This document shows positions 11,308 to 22,029 of a DNA stretch of 64,000 bases, piece by piece. The stretch's first letter is position 1. Each line of letters starts with the position of its first letter. This DNA comes from Clonostachys chloroleuca (taxonomy: Eukaryota > Ascomycota > Sordariomycetes > Hypocreales > Bionectriaceae). A program made the position numbers and the translations under genes. The stretch spans positions 620,001 through 684,000 of the forward strand of contig JBANAY010000001.1 of NCBI GenBank assembly GCA_037952775.1, written 5' to 3'. The notes beneath the pieces were generated by a model, which was not told the DNA's origin, searched no databases, and worked only from the letters and a program-made list of their open reading frames with translations.

Positions 11308-11882
11308 TTTATAGTGAGGGGTTCTTGGACGAGTATGAGATGATGAGACGGAGAAATTCGGGAGACTGAAATATATGATGACATGAGAAAGGATATATAT
11401 GATTAATGACCATTTGATTTATCGCCTCTTCTCTTCGCTCCTGCATCGTGAGATGCGTATTTCCAGGTCTCCCTCTTTCTGTGGCTAGAGACGGCTTCTT
11501 TTTTAAAGTATGGGCAAGGCTTTCTTTTATCTTGTTCCTATTGGGGCATTGTCTCGCCTCACCCATGTAATCGAAAATAGTGATGCTGATTCATGACTTC
11601 TACATGAAACATTGGCATGCCTCCTTGTGTCTTTGTGAATAGGCTATTCAATACGCTTCAAGCAGTTCTCGGGTATTGATTCACGCTGTCTGACTGATTG
11701 GCGAACTTACGAAATTTTGCCCCTCTCACCGAAAACGCAAGCTCGATTTGTCAGCTTGAGTGAATCGTTCAACTTACAAGTTGCACCTCCAACATCTATT
11801 CGGTTGACCCAAACAACCTTGCAAGAAACCTTCCAAAAACCAGCTTGTACTCTCCCACATCGAACACACACCAGAAATCGCC
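11308..11882. other. Intergenic region, no gene recognised
   Basis: It holds the 3' UTR of the F-box gene and the leader of the HD-domain gene. The last 120 bases are rich in AACCTT/CCAACA-type leader sequence. Confidence 0.5.
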
Positions 11883-12581
11883 ATGTGTCAGTCAAGTACG
11901 TCTCAGGGCCCCGCTACCGCCAACCAGCTGGACCCTGCAGTGCTGCAGCTCGTTCCTGATCACCCAGCCGCCAAAGCAGCACTGGACGTTGCTCTCCAGT
12001 CCCTCTCGCCCGCGATACTAAACCACAGTTTCCGGGTCTACATCTATGCCAAGGCACACTCCTCTCTTCTTCGGCAGCTCGATCCGGCCACCGTGCTCAT
12101 CGAGCCCGTCTTCGTCGAGCTCCACACGCTCTTCGTGGCCTGCCTCTTCCACGACCTCGCCACGGCGGAGAAGTACGATGCGGACCCCGCCCGCTTCGAA
12201 GTGGTTGGGGCCAGCGAGGCGGCCAAGGTGCTGCGTGAATATCACGTGAGAGAGGCGTCCATACGTGAAGCCTGGCTGGCCATGTCCCTCCACACGACGC
12301 CGGGGATAGCAGAGGAGATTAGCGGCACGACTGGGGCGCTTCGGCGTGCCATTGCGACAGAGTTCAGGGGCGTGCCTAGTCCGGAATCTATCCTGGATGA
12401 GAAGGAGCGCGAGGTTGTTGGGAAACTACCGCGCCTGGATATCGAGAAGGTTCTTGGTGATGCGGTGGTTCGACAGGCGCTTGAGAATCGGGTTAAGGCA
12501 CCGGCGGCGAGTTGGCCGGGTCAACTGCTCATCTCACACGAGAATAACCCTGGCTGGGATGGGGTGAATAAGGCATTTTAA
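11883..12581 (+). CDS. HD-domain metal-dependent hydrolase, cyanamide-hydratase-like
   Basis: An intronless 232-residue protein with ligands in HD-superfamily order: His48 (NHSFRVY), the His90-Asp91 doublet (ACLFHDLAT) and His137 (MSLHTT). The NHSxRVY opening and the FHDL doublet are those of the fungal cyanamide hydratase / urea hydro-lyase branch of the HD fold. That branch adds water to cyanamide to make urea, but many members have other or unknown substrates. There is no signal peptide, so a cytosolic protein is expected. It is transcribed towards the macro-domain gene, whose end lies about 135 bases away on the opposite strand. Family is confident; substrate is not. Confidence 0.83.
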   Translation: MCQSSTSQGPATANQLDPAVLQLVPDHPAAKAALDVALQSLSPAILNHSFRVYIYAKAHSSLLRQLDPATVLIEPVFVELHTLFVACLFHDLATAEKYDADPARFEVVGASEAAKVLREYHVREASIREAWLAMSLHTTPGIAEEISGTTGALRRAIATEFRGVPSPESILDEKEREVVGKLPRLDIEKVLGDAVVRQALENRVKAPAASWPGQLLISHENNPGWDGVNKAF

Positions 12582-12717
12582 AGAGGCATTGTGGTGTTTA
12601 CTGTGGTTATCGCCCATCACAAGTGTAGGCTGTAAATCAAGCAGAGAATTGAAGAAAGTCTAAGTCAACTCATTTGTATCTCGTCTATTTGGGGTCGTTA
12701 CTCGTTAGGTGAACAAA

Positions 12718-13296
12718 TTACGACGGAGGCGCCATAACCAGCCACTGGCCTTCCCAACCCTCAAATTTTTTCTCGATAAGCCCCTTGGTCTTCTCCCATG
12801 GCACTCGGAATGCACCCGAATTGAACATGGGCGAGTACATGACCATGCGACTCTGCTGATCGATGTTGGTGTCAGTCCCAAGCTGTCCTCTCAAATCTGT
12901 TAGAGATTTCTCCGTCTGGCGCAAGATCATCCCCATGCTGTCCTTTCCTGGCTTTCCCGTTGTTGTATTTGGTCTCCCATAGCCATAGCTAGTGAAAAGA
13001 CAAACGATATGTATGCTCGGTGCACCTGCTGCCACATCTTCTGGCTGTGGTGGTATTATCAGGCAGCGTCCTGCCAGGGAACGGGGTGGCCACCTCTCTG
13101 AGGTGTCGGGTTTGGCTGCGTTGCAAAACTTCTTGTACTCTTTACACGCCGCTGGAAAGACTGTGGCAAGCTCGGCGGCTATGCCGGCTCCCCATTCCGC
13201 GATGCAGTTGGTGGCATGAACCAGGTAGGTGTCCGGAGGGAGAGACCGAATTGCATTGAGAGCCGTTTGCTCCAAGGTGAAAGCATGCGAAGCCAT
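12718..13296 (-). CDS. Macro-domain protein, Poa1-like ADP-ribose phosphatase
   Basis: An intronless 192-residue protein that is one macro domain. The ADP-ribose loop is visible near residues 24-42 (LVHATNCIAEWGAGIA, with Asn30 and the WGAGIA turn), and the phosphate loop appears later as CLFTSYGYGRP followed by YSPMFNSGAFRVPWEKT. That order matches yeast Poa1 and fungal relatives, which remove the 1''-phosphate from ADP-ribose 1''-phosphate, a by-product of tRNA splicing, or remove ADP-ribose from proteins. It ends convergently with the HD gene. The start at 13296 is the first ATG of the frame and gives the expected domain length. Confidence 0.86.
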   Translation of the reverse strand: MASHAFTLEQTALNAIRSLPPDTYLVHATNCIAEWGAGIAAELATVFPAACKEYKKFCNAAKPDTSERWPPRSLAGRCLIIPPQPEDVAAGAPSIHIVCLFTSYGYGRPNTTTGKPGKDSMGMILRQTEKSLTDLRGQLGTDTNIDQQSRMVMYSPMFNSGAFRVPWEKTKGLIEKKFEGWEGQWLVMAPPS

Positions 13297-13758
13297 TAGG
13301 GGCTGTGTATGATTATGCTGGTTTCAATTTGATTCAAGGGATTTGGTGATTTTCTTTCGTAGGGCCGCTTGTTTCTCTGGGTAGAACGAGATGTTATTTA
13401 AGTTGTGTTTCCCTAGGCGATGACTCACCGGCGAAGTAATGGAAAGAGAAGTGCACGTTTCTTTTCAGTCTTTGTTAGCTCAGAATCTTGAGACTAAAAT
13501 TGGACTAGGACAGAATTTAGCTCCTCGATTGAGGCCTTGCTAGAGAACTTATAACCAAATGCATTTATGGAGTCTAACAAAGCTTCCCCAAACGGTTCTG
13601 AGCGAGAGTTGCAAGCTGTATCCAAATCGCTTTACAATAGTGAGCCAAGTGAGAAATGCTGGTTTGGTGCCTTGCATTTCATGACAACCGCAGAGGGTAT
13701 TGAGTGGACAGTAGAGATTGAGAACAAATTCTCTACATAGTCTTAGTGAGCAACAGAA
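13297..13758. other. Intergenic region, no gene recognised
   Basis: It holds the promoter of the macro-domain gene on its left and the 3' end of the HET gene on its right. No other structure was noticed. Confidence 0.5.
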
Positions 13759-16104
13759 TTATATAATCGACATAATGCACTCCGCTATACCGTCCTTCTT
13801 TGTACCTGTTCTCTCTATATATTCCCCATTCTTCAGTGGGAGTAGTCTGTGCCTGAGTTTGTGCAAGATCTTCAACGATTCCATTTGCAACTTCATGTGT
13901 ACGTCTCGAGCATTAAAAAACCCAATCCTTCGGTACTCGCCCAGGCCTTTCTTTGTTGGCTCAAGTATTAGACCAGATAGCGTGGTCTTGCTCTGTGTCC
14001 TCAGCGGCAGGAAGTAGAGAGATTCTATTGGAGGCAATTTGATGTGCTCCTCGTCCGAGATGAGTTCAAGTCTATACGAGACACGTCTCTTGGCGGCACT
14101 GAGGCGGAAAGGGAACCCCTTCAAGCGGAGACAGCCACCTGTGACGCGTCCCATCATGTCCTCCCCCGCAAACTGCATCTGTGCGCTAGCAAAAGATGCA
14201 AAGGGTGTAGTAATGCTGCGGACGCGGTAGAGGTTGGCACCGACTAGAAAATCTCTGATCCCTCTCTTGGCGGTCCAGAGTCTGCCCCGTATCAACCCCC
14301 CGGCATAGGAGAGCTTTGCTTGTTCGTCTAAATCATGGTCATCCCAGATATTACCATACGTGACAGAACCATTCATAGACGCCCACGACCACGAAGGGGC
14401 AATGTAAGCCGTATGTCTCTTGACATGCTGACCAGGCCTCCACAGGAGCTGTTTGGCGATATCATCGCGCCAGAGACCAGCCAAGTAGTCGGCGGGATTT
14501 CCAAATGCTCTTCCTATCCCAGACAGGGCCACCAACCTATCCTTTTCTGGATAGGTCAAGTCGCAGCTAGAGTACTCTTCTACGACCGACTCCCATCGAA
14601 GCACGTCGGAGAGGCGGTTCGTTTCGCAGTTTCCCGAAAGCATGTATGTTGGCATCTGGCCGATCTTGTTCTTATACGAGAGCCCGATCCACTGAGTTGG
14701 ACAGGCTTCGCAGGCACGAAGGCAGAGACAATCCCAGTATATCTGATCCGATCCGAAATACAACACTCGTGGCGCCAGAAGAGTTTCCTGGAAAACCCAC
14801 CCCCGGTCTCCCAGCTCGCAGCCGTACACGTTCTCCCCAAACTGAGTCATCAGGTCGTGTACATGAAATGTGTACTGTGGGCTTGTGTTCGTCCAGGTAT
14901 CCTTTACGATGCATGATTGTGCCACGAAGGGATCTCTGGCTGCAAATAATCCATCGCCGCCGCTATTGGATGCCTTCGACGCGGCGAGGTTGCAAATCGA
15001 ATTTGAATAATACGCTCCCATCTTCTGGGACTCCTTGGACCAATCGTCAACAGAGTCTTGGATGATGCAAAGGCTGTCAATCCAAATGTATTGATAACCC
15101 AAGCAAAGGGTTGCATGCATGGCGTCGATGAAAGTGGGAGTCAGTGCCGCATCCGGTAGTCTTTTTTGGAAGGCCTCTAGATTGGAAGACTTCAACGAAA
15201 GGAACTTTTCTGTTCCCCAACGGTGTGATAGAGTTGTGTAACATGTATTCTCTGGGAGTCCACTCCCCTCAACAATCCGGGGAGGAATATTTCGGTCTTC
15301 ATCTATGTACACGAGCCTCGTTGGATGCTGTGCTCCCAGATTCCTGGTCAACTGACACAACTCGTGCCGTTCAACGCAGTTCTTGATCCAGCATCGAGAG
15401 ATTGCCCAGGTGGATGGAGAGTCTGTATTGACTGACAGGCAGTCGAATACAGGATCTGATCGGATCATTGACTGATATGTTTCCCAAAACTCGGGATCTA
15501 TAAGCGTCTGCCTCCGGTGGAAAGTTGTTGAGTTTTCTTCTGTCTCAATCTGACATGGGGGAAACTGGCTGTACTTTAGGTTGCTCGCCGTCACAATCGG
15601 ATATTCCATTGCGCTATCCATGAAACCCGGTGCTTCGACCGGAACAATCGGCTCTCCCTTGTACACCTGCGATAAGCTCAGCTCATGGCTGACAACGATC
15701 TCTGTGGAGTCCAACATTTCCTGCTCCGGTGGCATGAAACTGTACGAGAAGACGAGGGAAAAGAAGTCCCCTCGTGTTTTCCCTTGAACAATGAGGTATC
15801 TCAGAACTAGTTCATCTGAAAACTCAAAGCCATCTCTGATACGCTTTCGGTCTCGCAAGAAGCAGATATGACATCCTAGACTGATCGTGGGGTCACCTGA
15901 GCCATAGAGCTTGTAGGTTCCAGAATAGCTGGGCTCATCATCTTCCCTATTCTGCCTTTCCCTATGCCCGAGAGACAATTCACCCTCGAAAATGGCGTGG
16001 CAATTAATACATAGACTGGATTGTTTGCCATCATTCGTCTTGCTGAAAGTAGGTCGTGGTTCACCTGGTGAGCGCTTCACTGCTACAGTGTGAGTATCGG
16101 CCAT
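13759..16104 (-). CDS. HET-domain protein, 781 aa
   Basis: An intronless gene. Residues 1-260 hold a zinc-ribbon-like CINC...CHIC pair (SSLCINCHAIF and LGCHICFLRDR) and linker sequence. The HET domain follows at about residues 285-440, with its blocks in order: YTTLSHRWG, then YIWIDSLCIIQDS with DDW...ES...MGAYYSNS, then GWVFQETLLAPRVLYFG. HET domains are TIR-like and trigger heterokaryon-incompatibility cell death when a partner is sensed. Most copies in fungal genomes are uncharacterised. The C-terminal 250 residues carry the usual PSWSWAS motif (IAPSWSWASMNG). It appears intact; its partner is unknown. Confidence 0.9.
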   Translation of the reverse strand: MADTHTVAVKRSPGEPRPTFSKTNDGKQSSLCINCHAIFEGELSLGHRERQNREDDEPSYSGTYKLYGSGDPTISLGCHICFLRDRKRIRDGFEFSDELVLRYLIVQGKTRGDFFSLVFSYSFMPPEQEMLDSTEIVVSHELSLSQVYKGEPIVPVEAPGFMDSAMEYPIVTASNLKYSQFPPCQIETEENSTTFHRRQTLIDPEFWETYQSMIRSDPVFDCLSVNTDSPSTWAISRCWIKNCVERHELCQLTRNLGAQHPTRLVYIDEDRNIPPRIVEGSGLPENTCYTTLSHRWGTEKFLSLKSSNLEAFQKRLPDAALTPTFIDAMHATLCLGYQYIWIDSLCIIQDSVDDWSKESQKMGAYYSNSICNLAASKASNSGGDGLFAARDPFVAQSCIVKDTWTNTSPQYTFHVHDLMTQFGENVYGCELGDRGWVFQETLLAPRVLYFGSDQIYWDCLCLRACEACPTQWIGLSYKNKIGQMPTYMLSGNCETNRLSDVLRWESVVEEYSSCDLTYPEKDRLVALSGIGRAFGNPADYLAGLWRDDIAKQLLWRPGQHVKRHTAYIAPSWSWASMNGSVTYGNIWDDHDLDEQAKLSYAGGLIRGRLWTAKRGIRDFLVGANLYRVRSITTPFASFASAQMQFAGEDMMGRVTGGCLRLKGFPFRLSAAKRRVSYRLELISDEEHIKLPPIESLYFLPLRTQSKTTLSGLILEPTKKGLGEYRRIGFFNARDVHMKLQMESLKILHKLRHRLLPLKNGEYIERTGTKKDGIAECIMSII

Positions 16105-16727
16105 GTTGAATGGAGTGTTTGAGTGGAGCTAGAGCTCATGACAGAAGCCATGTGGAAAGTGTCTTAGACTTAATCTCTCCCAAGCAATATTCGATGAAAG
16201 ATCAATCCAGCAACTGGGATCAATTAGGCGGTTTCGTGAGGAGTGCGGCTGAGGTTAGCATAGCCCCCGCCAAGGATTCACCCCTGCAATTGGGTCAACT
16301 TTCAGAAATGATTGGACAGAGCCATCCCCAACGTCTCCATCAGTCTGATTGCCATAATGGTCCTGCCACTCACGAGGCAGATCGCTGTCACCTCTGTGGT
16401 GTGAATGTAGGCTGCCATGGGCGTGAATCTACAACCATGGAGCATCTCTTGTTGTTGGTATAGTGCTTCTCCCAAAAGCCTTGCAGACGATTGCCAGTGC
16501 TGATCTGGGGAATATCGCTCGATTCAACTCGAACCTGACATAAGACAAAGGTCAAAAGTCATAAAGCCAAAGCAGTCACAAAGGGTTGTCTTCAGAATTA
16601 TACCAGCGCGGTTGGATGATTGAACAATTTTGACTTTATCGTCTATACTCAACAACTAATCTCAAAACAAATGTGATCTCATAGTTCTATCCAGGTCCAT
16701 TTCATGTCTCTTGCTCATGCTTCCAGG
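16105..16727. other. Intergenic region carrying one copy of a decayed repeat
   Basis: Contains the HET gene promoter. The stretch at about 16334-16430 matches 18418-18503 and is listed separately. No gene recognised. Confidence 0.45.
16334..16430 (+). repeat. Decayed dispersed repeat, copy A
   Basis: About 95 bases resembling 18418-18503 in the same orientation. In the core, TCCATCAGTCTGATTGCCAT here corresponds to TCCATTAGTTTGATTGCCAT there, and most differences are C/T or G/A transitions. Copy A has about 12 additional bases. The two copies bracket the NmrA-like gene. Confidence 0.5.
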
Positions 16728-17881
16728 TTACTGATTGGTTTGCGCCTTCCAGGTCTTTTCCAGCAATTCCTTGATGGTCAGCATTTTGATATCTGGAAGC
16801 TGAGCTGTAATAGCCTTCTCAGATGGCAAATTGAACTCTCCAGTGGCCATCAAGTTTTCCAAGATAGCATAGAGACCTTGGAGGTGCTCTTTCGGGAAGA
16901 AGGTGTATGCTGGAACGTGGCAGGGTAGTTCAGTGATCTGGCCCTTTGCTAGTTTCTCTACATCGTCGTGATGGACTTCGAATTGAGTGCCTAATTTGTC
17001 AAACATGTTTAGCGATCGGTCATTTTTGATCTGGCTTCTCTGACTGACTCTTTGCGTCTTCAGCTAGTTTCAGGAACTCATTCCACGTGAGCTTGTCTCC
17101 AACGACGAAGGTGGTCTCTTGCCATTGAGGCAGATCAAGCAGCCTCGCAACAACTTTGGCGACGTCAAGCGAATAAGAGAAGACTACTGGTTCATCGCCT
17201 GAGCCTGGAATGGCTGCGACGTTGTTTTTCATGTCGATCACCGGAGACATTGGAGTCAGGTGAGTTTTGATGAAAGGCATGCCCCAGTAGTCAGCAAAGT
17301 AACCAGGAGCAATCTCAGTCCACTCTAGGCTGGTGGTCCGGAGAAGGTCTACGGCTTTTCGCTGAAACACAGCCCACGGGTTCAGAGGACCTTTGGAACT
17401 GGAAAGTCGACTATTTAGCCATTTCCATGAAAAAAAAAGAGTACCTGGGCGGATATTTCCCCAGCCTTTGGATAGATCAAGGACTTACGAATCGGCATTG
17501 GGTGTGCTCCAATTGCTCGGTATGAAGCGCTTAGTGTGTTTAGATTTGTCGGCGGCACGAATGACGGCCGCTTCCACCTGCGCCAAATTGTCATCATGAA
17601 CGCCGAGGCAAGATATGACGGTCTCGACTTGGTGCGCCTCCAAGGCTGATGTCAAAGTTGATTCGTCGTCATATTGAACCAGGACGGTGGGTGCCTCTGG
17701 GTCATCCGAGGATGGAGCCTATAAATTCCAAGTCAGGATATCAAGATGAGATTTTGTAGCGGCGAGGAAACCCGACCTTTCGACTGAGGATAATCACTGA
17801 ATGACTTGGATGCTCCTTGATGGCGTCCACAATGGTTTTACCCACATGGCCGGAGCCTCCTAGAACAGCTACATTAACCAT
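16728..17881 (-). CDS. NmrA-like NAD(P)-binding protein, four exons
   Basis: Reading on the minus strand, exons are 17881-17777, 17718-17489, 17398-17049 and 16990-16728, giving 315 residues. Introns of 58, 90 and 58 bases have GT..AG ends and keep frame. The N-terminus carries the Rossmann dinucleotide loop VAVLGGSGHVGK (residues 4-15). Later come an RFIPSNW motif and the APGYFADYWG block, typical of the NmrA / isoflavone-reductase-like atypical short-chain dehydrogenases. Members bind NAD(P) and act as oxidoreductases or redox-sensing regulators, and the family lacks the classical YxxxK pair. The last intron removes an in-frame stop and joins LAEDAK to TQFEVHHDD, which fits the family well. 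The substrate is unknown. Confidence 0.85.
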
Positions 17882-18417
17882 CGTGATTCAAAAAATTGAG
17901 CAGAGACTTCGGAGCGTGGATTGACTATCATGGCCCACCAGTTGCAAGCTGGTCCTTGTATTTGTAGTACCTTTTGCCTTTGCTCTCTTGTTGTTAGCGA
18001 GTGCGGCGGAAAGTCTGAATAGCCCATCTTCTCTTCCAAACCTGGCATGGTGACATCTTGCCTAGCCCCCGAAGGCCGAGTCCAACGCGCCGTTTATGGC
18101 CAGCTCGGACATGTGGCGATGCCGAGCAATGTCACGGCTTAGAAATCCGTCACCGCTACGGAATCCGCGCGTTCCTTTGAAGCCATACTTTCAGACCAAC
18201 ACCCCGTTATGCGCATTGACTCCAAAAAACTTCTGTCGCAGCCCCTACCCTAAACCTGATATCTAGTCTGTTTAAGCCCGTGAGAAAGCTTATAATATTG
18301 GTCTATCAACACTAAAGTTATATAGGTAGGAAGTGAGAATTAACACACTAATTTTTCTTGTTGCTGCGGCGTTGATTATTGCTCGCTAATTAAGCGAGGG
18401 AGATCGGAGCCTTACTT

Positions 18418-18503
18418 GTTTCCATTAGTTTGATTGCCATGACGGTCCTGCTACGATTGCTGCCGCTTCTGTGATGGAAATGCAGCCCATCAGGCGCGTG
18501 AAT
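18418..18503 (+). repeat. Decayed dispersed repeat, copy B
   Basis: Partner of 16334-16430; see there. The alignment ends within a few bases of a shared GCGTGAAT. Confidence 0.5.
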
Positions 18504-19130
18504 TGTCTGGGTTGTTTTTTCTTCCTCGCATTTTGCTAAAGTGGCGCGAGAAAGTGATGTGTGCGGGACGAAGACACGGGGATTAAAGCTATGAAGGCCA
18601 AAAGCTGCCACTGGTAAAAACTGTTGATGAGACGCGCCTACAGTCCGTTGTTTCATGCTGATGGGTATGTGCTATGACTATGGTGATTGACATGGCCCAT
18701 GTAACCAGAATGGAATCATCAGGGACTCTGTAACGCGATATTGTTGATGATAGCGTAGTAATAGAGGGTTAGTCAAAGATGGGACGTGATGGCCCTATTT
18801 GACTCGTTGTATGAACAGTTCTGTCCGATGCATGATTTGGAGATCCACCACAATTTGATCGTAGAACGGGACCTGAACAACACATTGTAGGGAGTAGGAG
18901 GCATGTATCCAAATGAAACTTGCAAATAATGGAGACTACAGTCATAGGATTCGGATAAAAAAAATTGTCGGCGGAAGGAGTTAGGAGGAAGATCAATGCG
19001 CCATCAATACAGGACCCTATGTTTTCTTTCCGACAGTATGTGGCTCTCTTCGGTTCAAGAATTGAGAGGATGGTGTCACATACTATCCGGCGATCATGTG
19101 AAATTATGAATCAATCTGATTTATTGAAAG

Positions 19131-19170
19131 TATTGACTTGTTTAATTGGGTATTGACTTGTTTAATTGGG
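19131..19170 (+). repeat. 20-base perfect tandem duplication
   Basis: The unit GTATTGACTTGTTTAATTGG occurs twice in a row, followed by a third partial copy (GTATTGACA). It lies in AT-rich non-coding DNA. Confidence 0.8.
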
Positions 19171-21276
19171 TATTGACACTTTACTAGCAGTCGCTTGCAT
19201 GTATTTTGCCTGGAAAGATCGAAGAGGGCTCGAGAAAAATCCCACCAGCCCACAATCTGCCCAGATAAGCTGTTAATAAAACGATTTTTCGTTTCTGATG
19301 CAAAAGCTTAAGCGTTTTTCACCCATGAGATGCCAAAATTTCTGTCCCTAGGCGCGGGGCTGACTACCTTCTTAATCTTGTGTGATCAAAATGTCAAGAT
19401 AGCTGGAAAACATTTTCATAGCACCCGCTTTTTGACAGCCTCTTACTGAGCTTGCAAGGGGACAAATAAAGCCTTGTCGCTGTATCTTGCCTAAGCTGGT
19501 TGAAGGCTCGTGCGCTACCTTGTAATAATCCTTGACCCCAGGCTGTGCACGACCACCGCCAATTGTTTGCTACATCCGGCAGACGACGTAATAACAATTT
19601 TTCAGTGCGGGCTGGGAACATCTGGAGCAACGAGGCCTCGCACTTTGATAGACAATGTACAATCAGGTAGGCTTGTTTTGATACGGATAATTGGCGACTC
19701 AGTTAGTCTTCGCTGTCATTTATCCTACCTATGACAGAAAGAGTACTATTTTGCGAATAATTTGTCACGTATATTAAGATGTTGTGTATCCGGATGGTTC
19801 GGGAATTCACTCCCTTCTCGTTACGGCCTCAACAAGACATAGCTTGAGAGGAATGACGGACGGCATTACCCGTAGCGATTACAGCAGAAAGCATGATTGA
19901 CTGGTGTCCTTTCAAAAACTAGAAAGGTGGTCGTCGGGACTACTTCCAATTCCGGACAGTTGCCCACATCGTCTGTCCGGAGGCAAATGATCGTAGCAGG
20001 TCCTTGCCTACGCGAGAAGACAGATTGTGCTCATGATGAGTGGTTCACTCGAAGTTCATCTAATTCTGGAACCCCCTGAAGTCACTACATATGAATGAAG
20101 CTGGGAGCAGAATCCTCTTGTCCCATCTCCCTGAATCTGGGTTTGTAAACCGAAGTCCCATAAAGACCGAGCTCGGCTCTTTTGAGTAGTGACCGATGTA
20201 GGGTATAGCGTATAGCGGCATATATATTATTAGAAGGTGACGTTACCATTGGGCTACCTGGAGAGCACGCCAATCATAATGCATCTGACATGCAGTGAGA
20301 GTGTAGTGGACACTCGATGCATGCTCGTTGCAAAGCCATCTGCTTTTCTTCGTATTCCTGTCGTTGACGGCGTATTGTAGAGTATGGGAGCTAGATAATT
20401 CAGGTAAATGTAGGCCGCTGTGTCAGGAAGAATCTTTCATGATTACTTTTGACGAGTTCCAGCTGAGCCACGAGGCGACGTACAGCTGAGGAGAGCGATT
20501 TGTATTTAGTAATTGCTCCGCTCTCATGCATGCAGATTGTGCAGCTCCGGTGAGTGTCCGCAATTACGAAAACATGGCCTGTTCCATCCACCTCTCCAGC
20601 CACTCAGACTCCAGTCAGTGACATATCCTGCTGCAATAATAATTAAAGTGAGCATTGGCATAAGAGATGAGACACCAAATTCTGCGCCTTCTCCTTAGCT
20701 ATTCGATACCGCCAAAGAGATATAATGAACCTTCCAAAAATATACTCCTTGTTTATCTTAGCTGTGAAATTATCTTACGGCTTTTTTCTGGCCTTTTAAG
20801 GGTGCTCTGGGCTCAAGTTGAGGCAGATCAAACAATGAGCGTCTCCTGGACGCTTGAAGTACCTTCTCTTATTATGTCACCCACCTGAATGGTCGCGCGA
20901 CCAACGAGGCCTTGCAGGGGTGAGCCCCTCGTCTTTTGTGGGGGACAATATGATCCATGTTGGCGGGTAGCTCGTGCAGAAGGAATCGGACACTGTGTAA
21001 GCAGATCGAAGGATTCATCGAGTACGTCCCAGCTGGACGGGCCTTTGTCATGCTGGCTGTTGTAGCGAGAGAGCCGAGGCGACCCAACTCTTCGCTGCCA
21101 CTGCTATGTACCTGTGCCAAGTCCGCCGAGCCTGGTAGCTGTTGAGATTTCGAAGTAGACCGGGAATAATATGGATCAAATAGCTATAAATACACTCATG
21201 CTTGGCTATAGCGGCGGTCGGTCTGCGCTATGTGTGTGGTGCGCCTAAACGGTCCAATGGAAAGGACGCCAAAGTA

Positions 21277-21426
21277 ATGTACTACTGCCGAGTGTTAGAT
21301 TACCTCGCAGATGAATACCATATTCATACATCGCCGAAGACATGTCATGTCATGTACTACTGCAGAGAGTTAGGTTACAACGCAGATGAATACCGTATCG
21401 GCGTATGCATACATCGCCAGAAGACA
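21277..21426 (+). repeat. 75-base imperfect tandem duplication, in frame
   Basis: Two units start at about 21277 and 21352, each beginning ATGTACTACTGC. One forward frame stays open through both and reads VMYYCRxLxYxADEYxI twice, 25 residues apart. Whether it is translated is unknown. Confidence 0.65.
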
Positions 21427-21771
21427 AATACATACTGCGCCGTCTAATAATAACAATCACTCCAACGGCATCACAGGCAAGGCCGGTAGTTCCTGTCCGT
21501 AGAGGGACTGATGTCATGGTTCCCGTGATCGTAGGATTCCCGTTAGGACTTTTGTGCCGGCCTTGACTGCACTGCCTGCAGCGTCCACACTCATCGGATT
21601 TCCGGGCCCCTGACGACATGGCTGCCGCATGTACTACCATGTATCCGACGTATCCCGGGAACGCAGGATTTCTGAGTAAGGCTTGAACTCTGGCACCAGA
21701 AGATGCCGGCATGTGGTCGGGGGATTGGGATTTCAAGTGCGAATAATGGTAATCCAGGGGTGAGCCAACAG

Positions 21772-21779
21772 GTATAAAG
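21772..21779 (+). promoter_or_regulatory. TATA box of the repetitive secreted protein gene
   Basis: GTATAAAG, about 250 bases before the ATG at 22030 and followed by TCTCTTCACTG and long CT/T-rich leader sequence, as expected for a highly expressed fungal gene. Confidence 0.5.
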
Positions 21780-22029
21780 GACGACTCTGCCTCGCTCTGT
21801 CAAGGAAATGTTCTCATCACACAACAACAATTCTCTTCACTGATCTACTTCTTCTATACCCTGGTGGTATTTTCTTTTGTCCTTTTTTCCTTCTGTCTTG
21901 CATTTGTTACCGCCGGTTCGGTAGCTATTCACAGGTCATTATTTCACGGTTTTGATACATTCTCTATCTTTTTTTTTTCCTATTCTTTTCTATTCAAGCT
22001 TTATAATCCACCCTTCTCAATCCCTCAAA

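Larger units (their letters stand above)
17882..22029. other. Gene-poor 4.1-kb stretch with decayed repeats
   Basis: No intact gene is recognised. Frames are short and without domains. It contains one copy of the dispersed repeat (18418), a 20-base tandem duplication (19131) and a 75-base in-frame tandem duplication (21277). The last 260 bases are the promoter and CT-rich leader of the repetitive secreted protein. Confidence 0.5.

Noticed and set aside
16501..16545. Possible tRNA T-loop (TTCGAGTT on the minus strand)
   Set aside because: No matching acceptor or anticodon stem could be formed around it.
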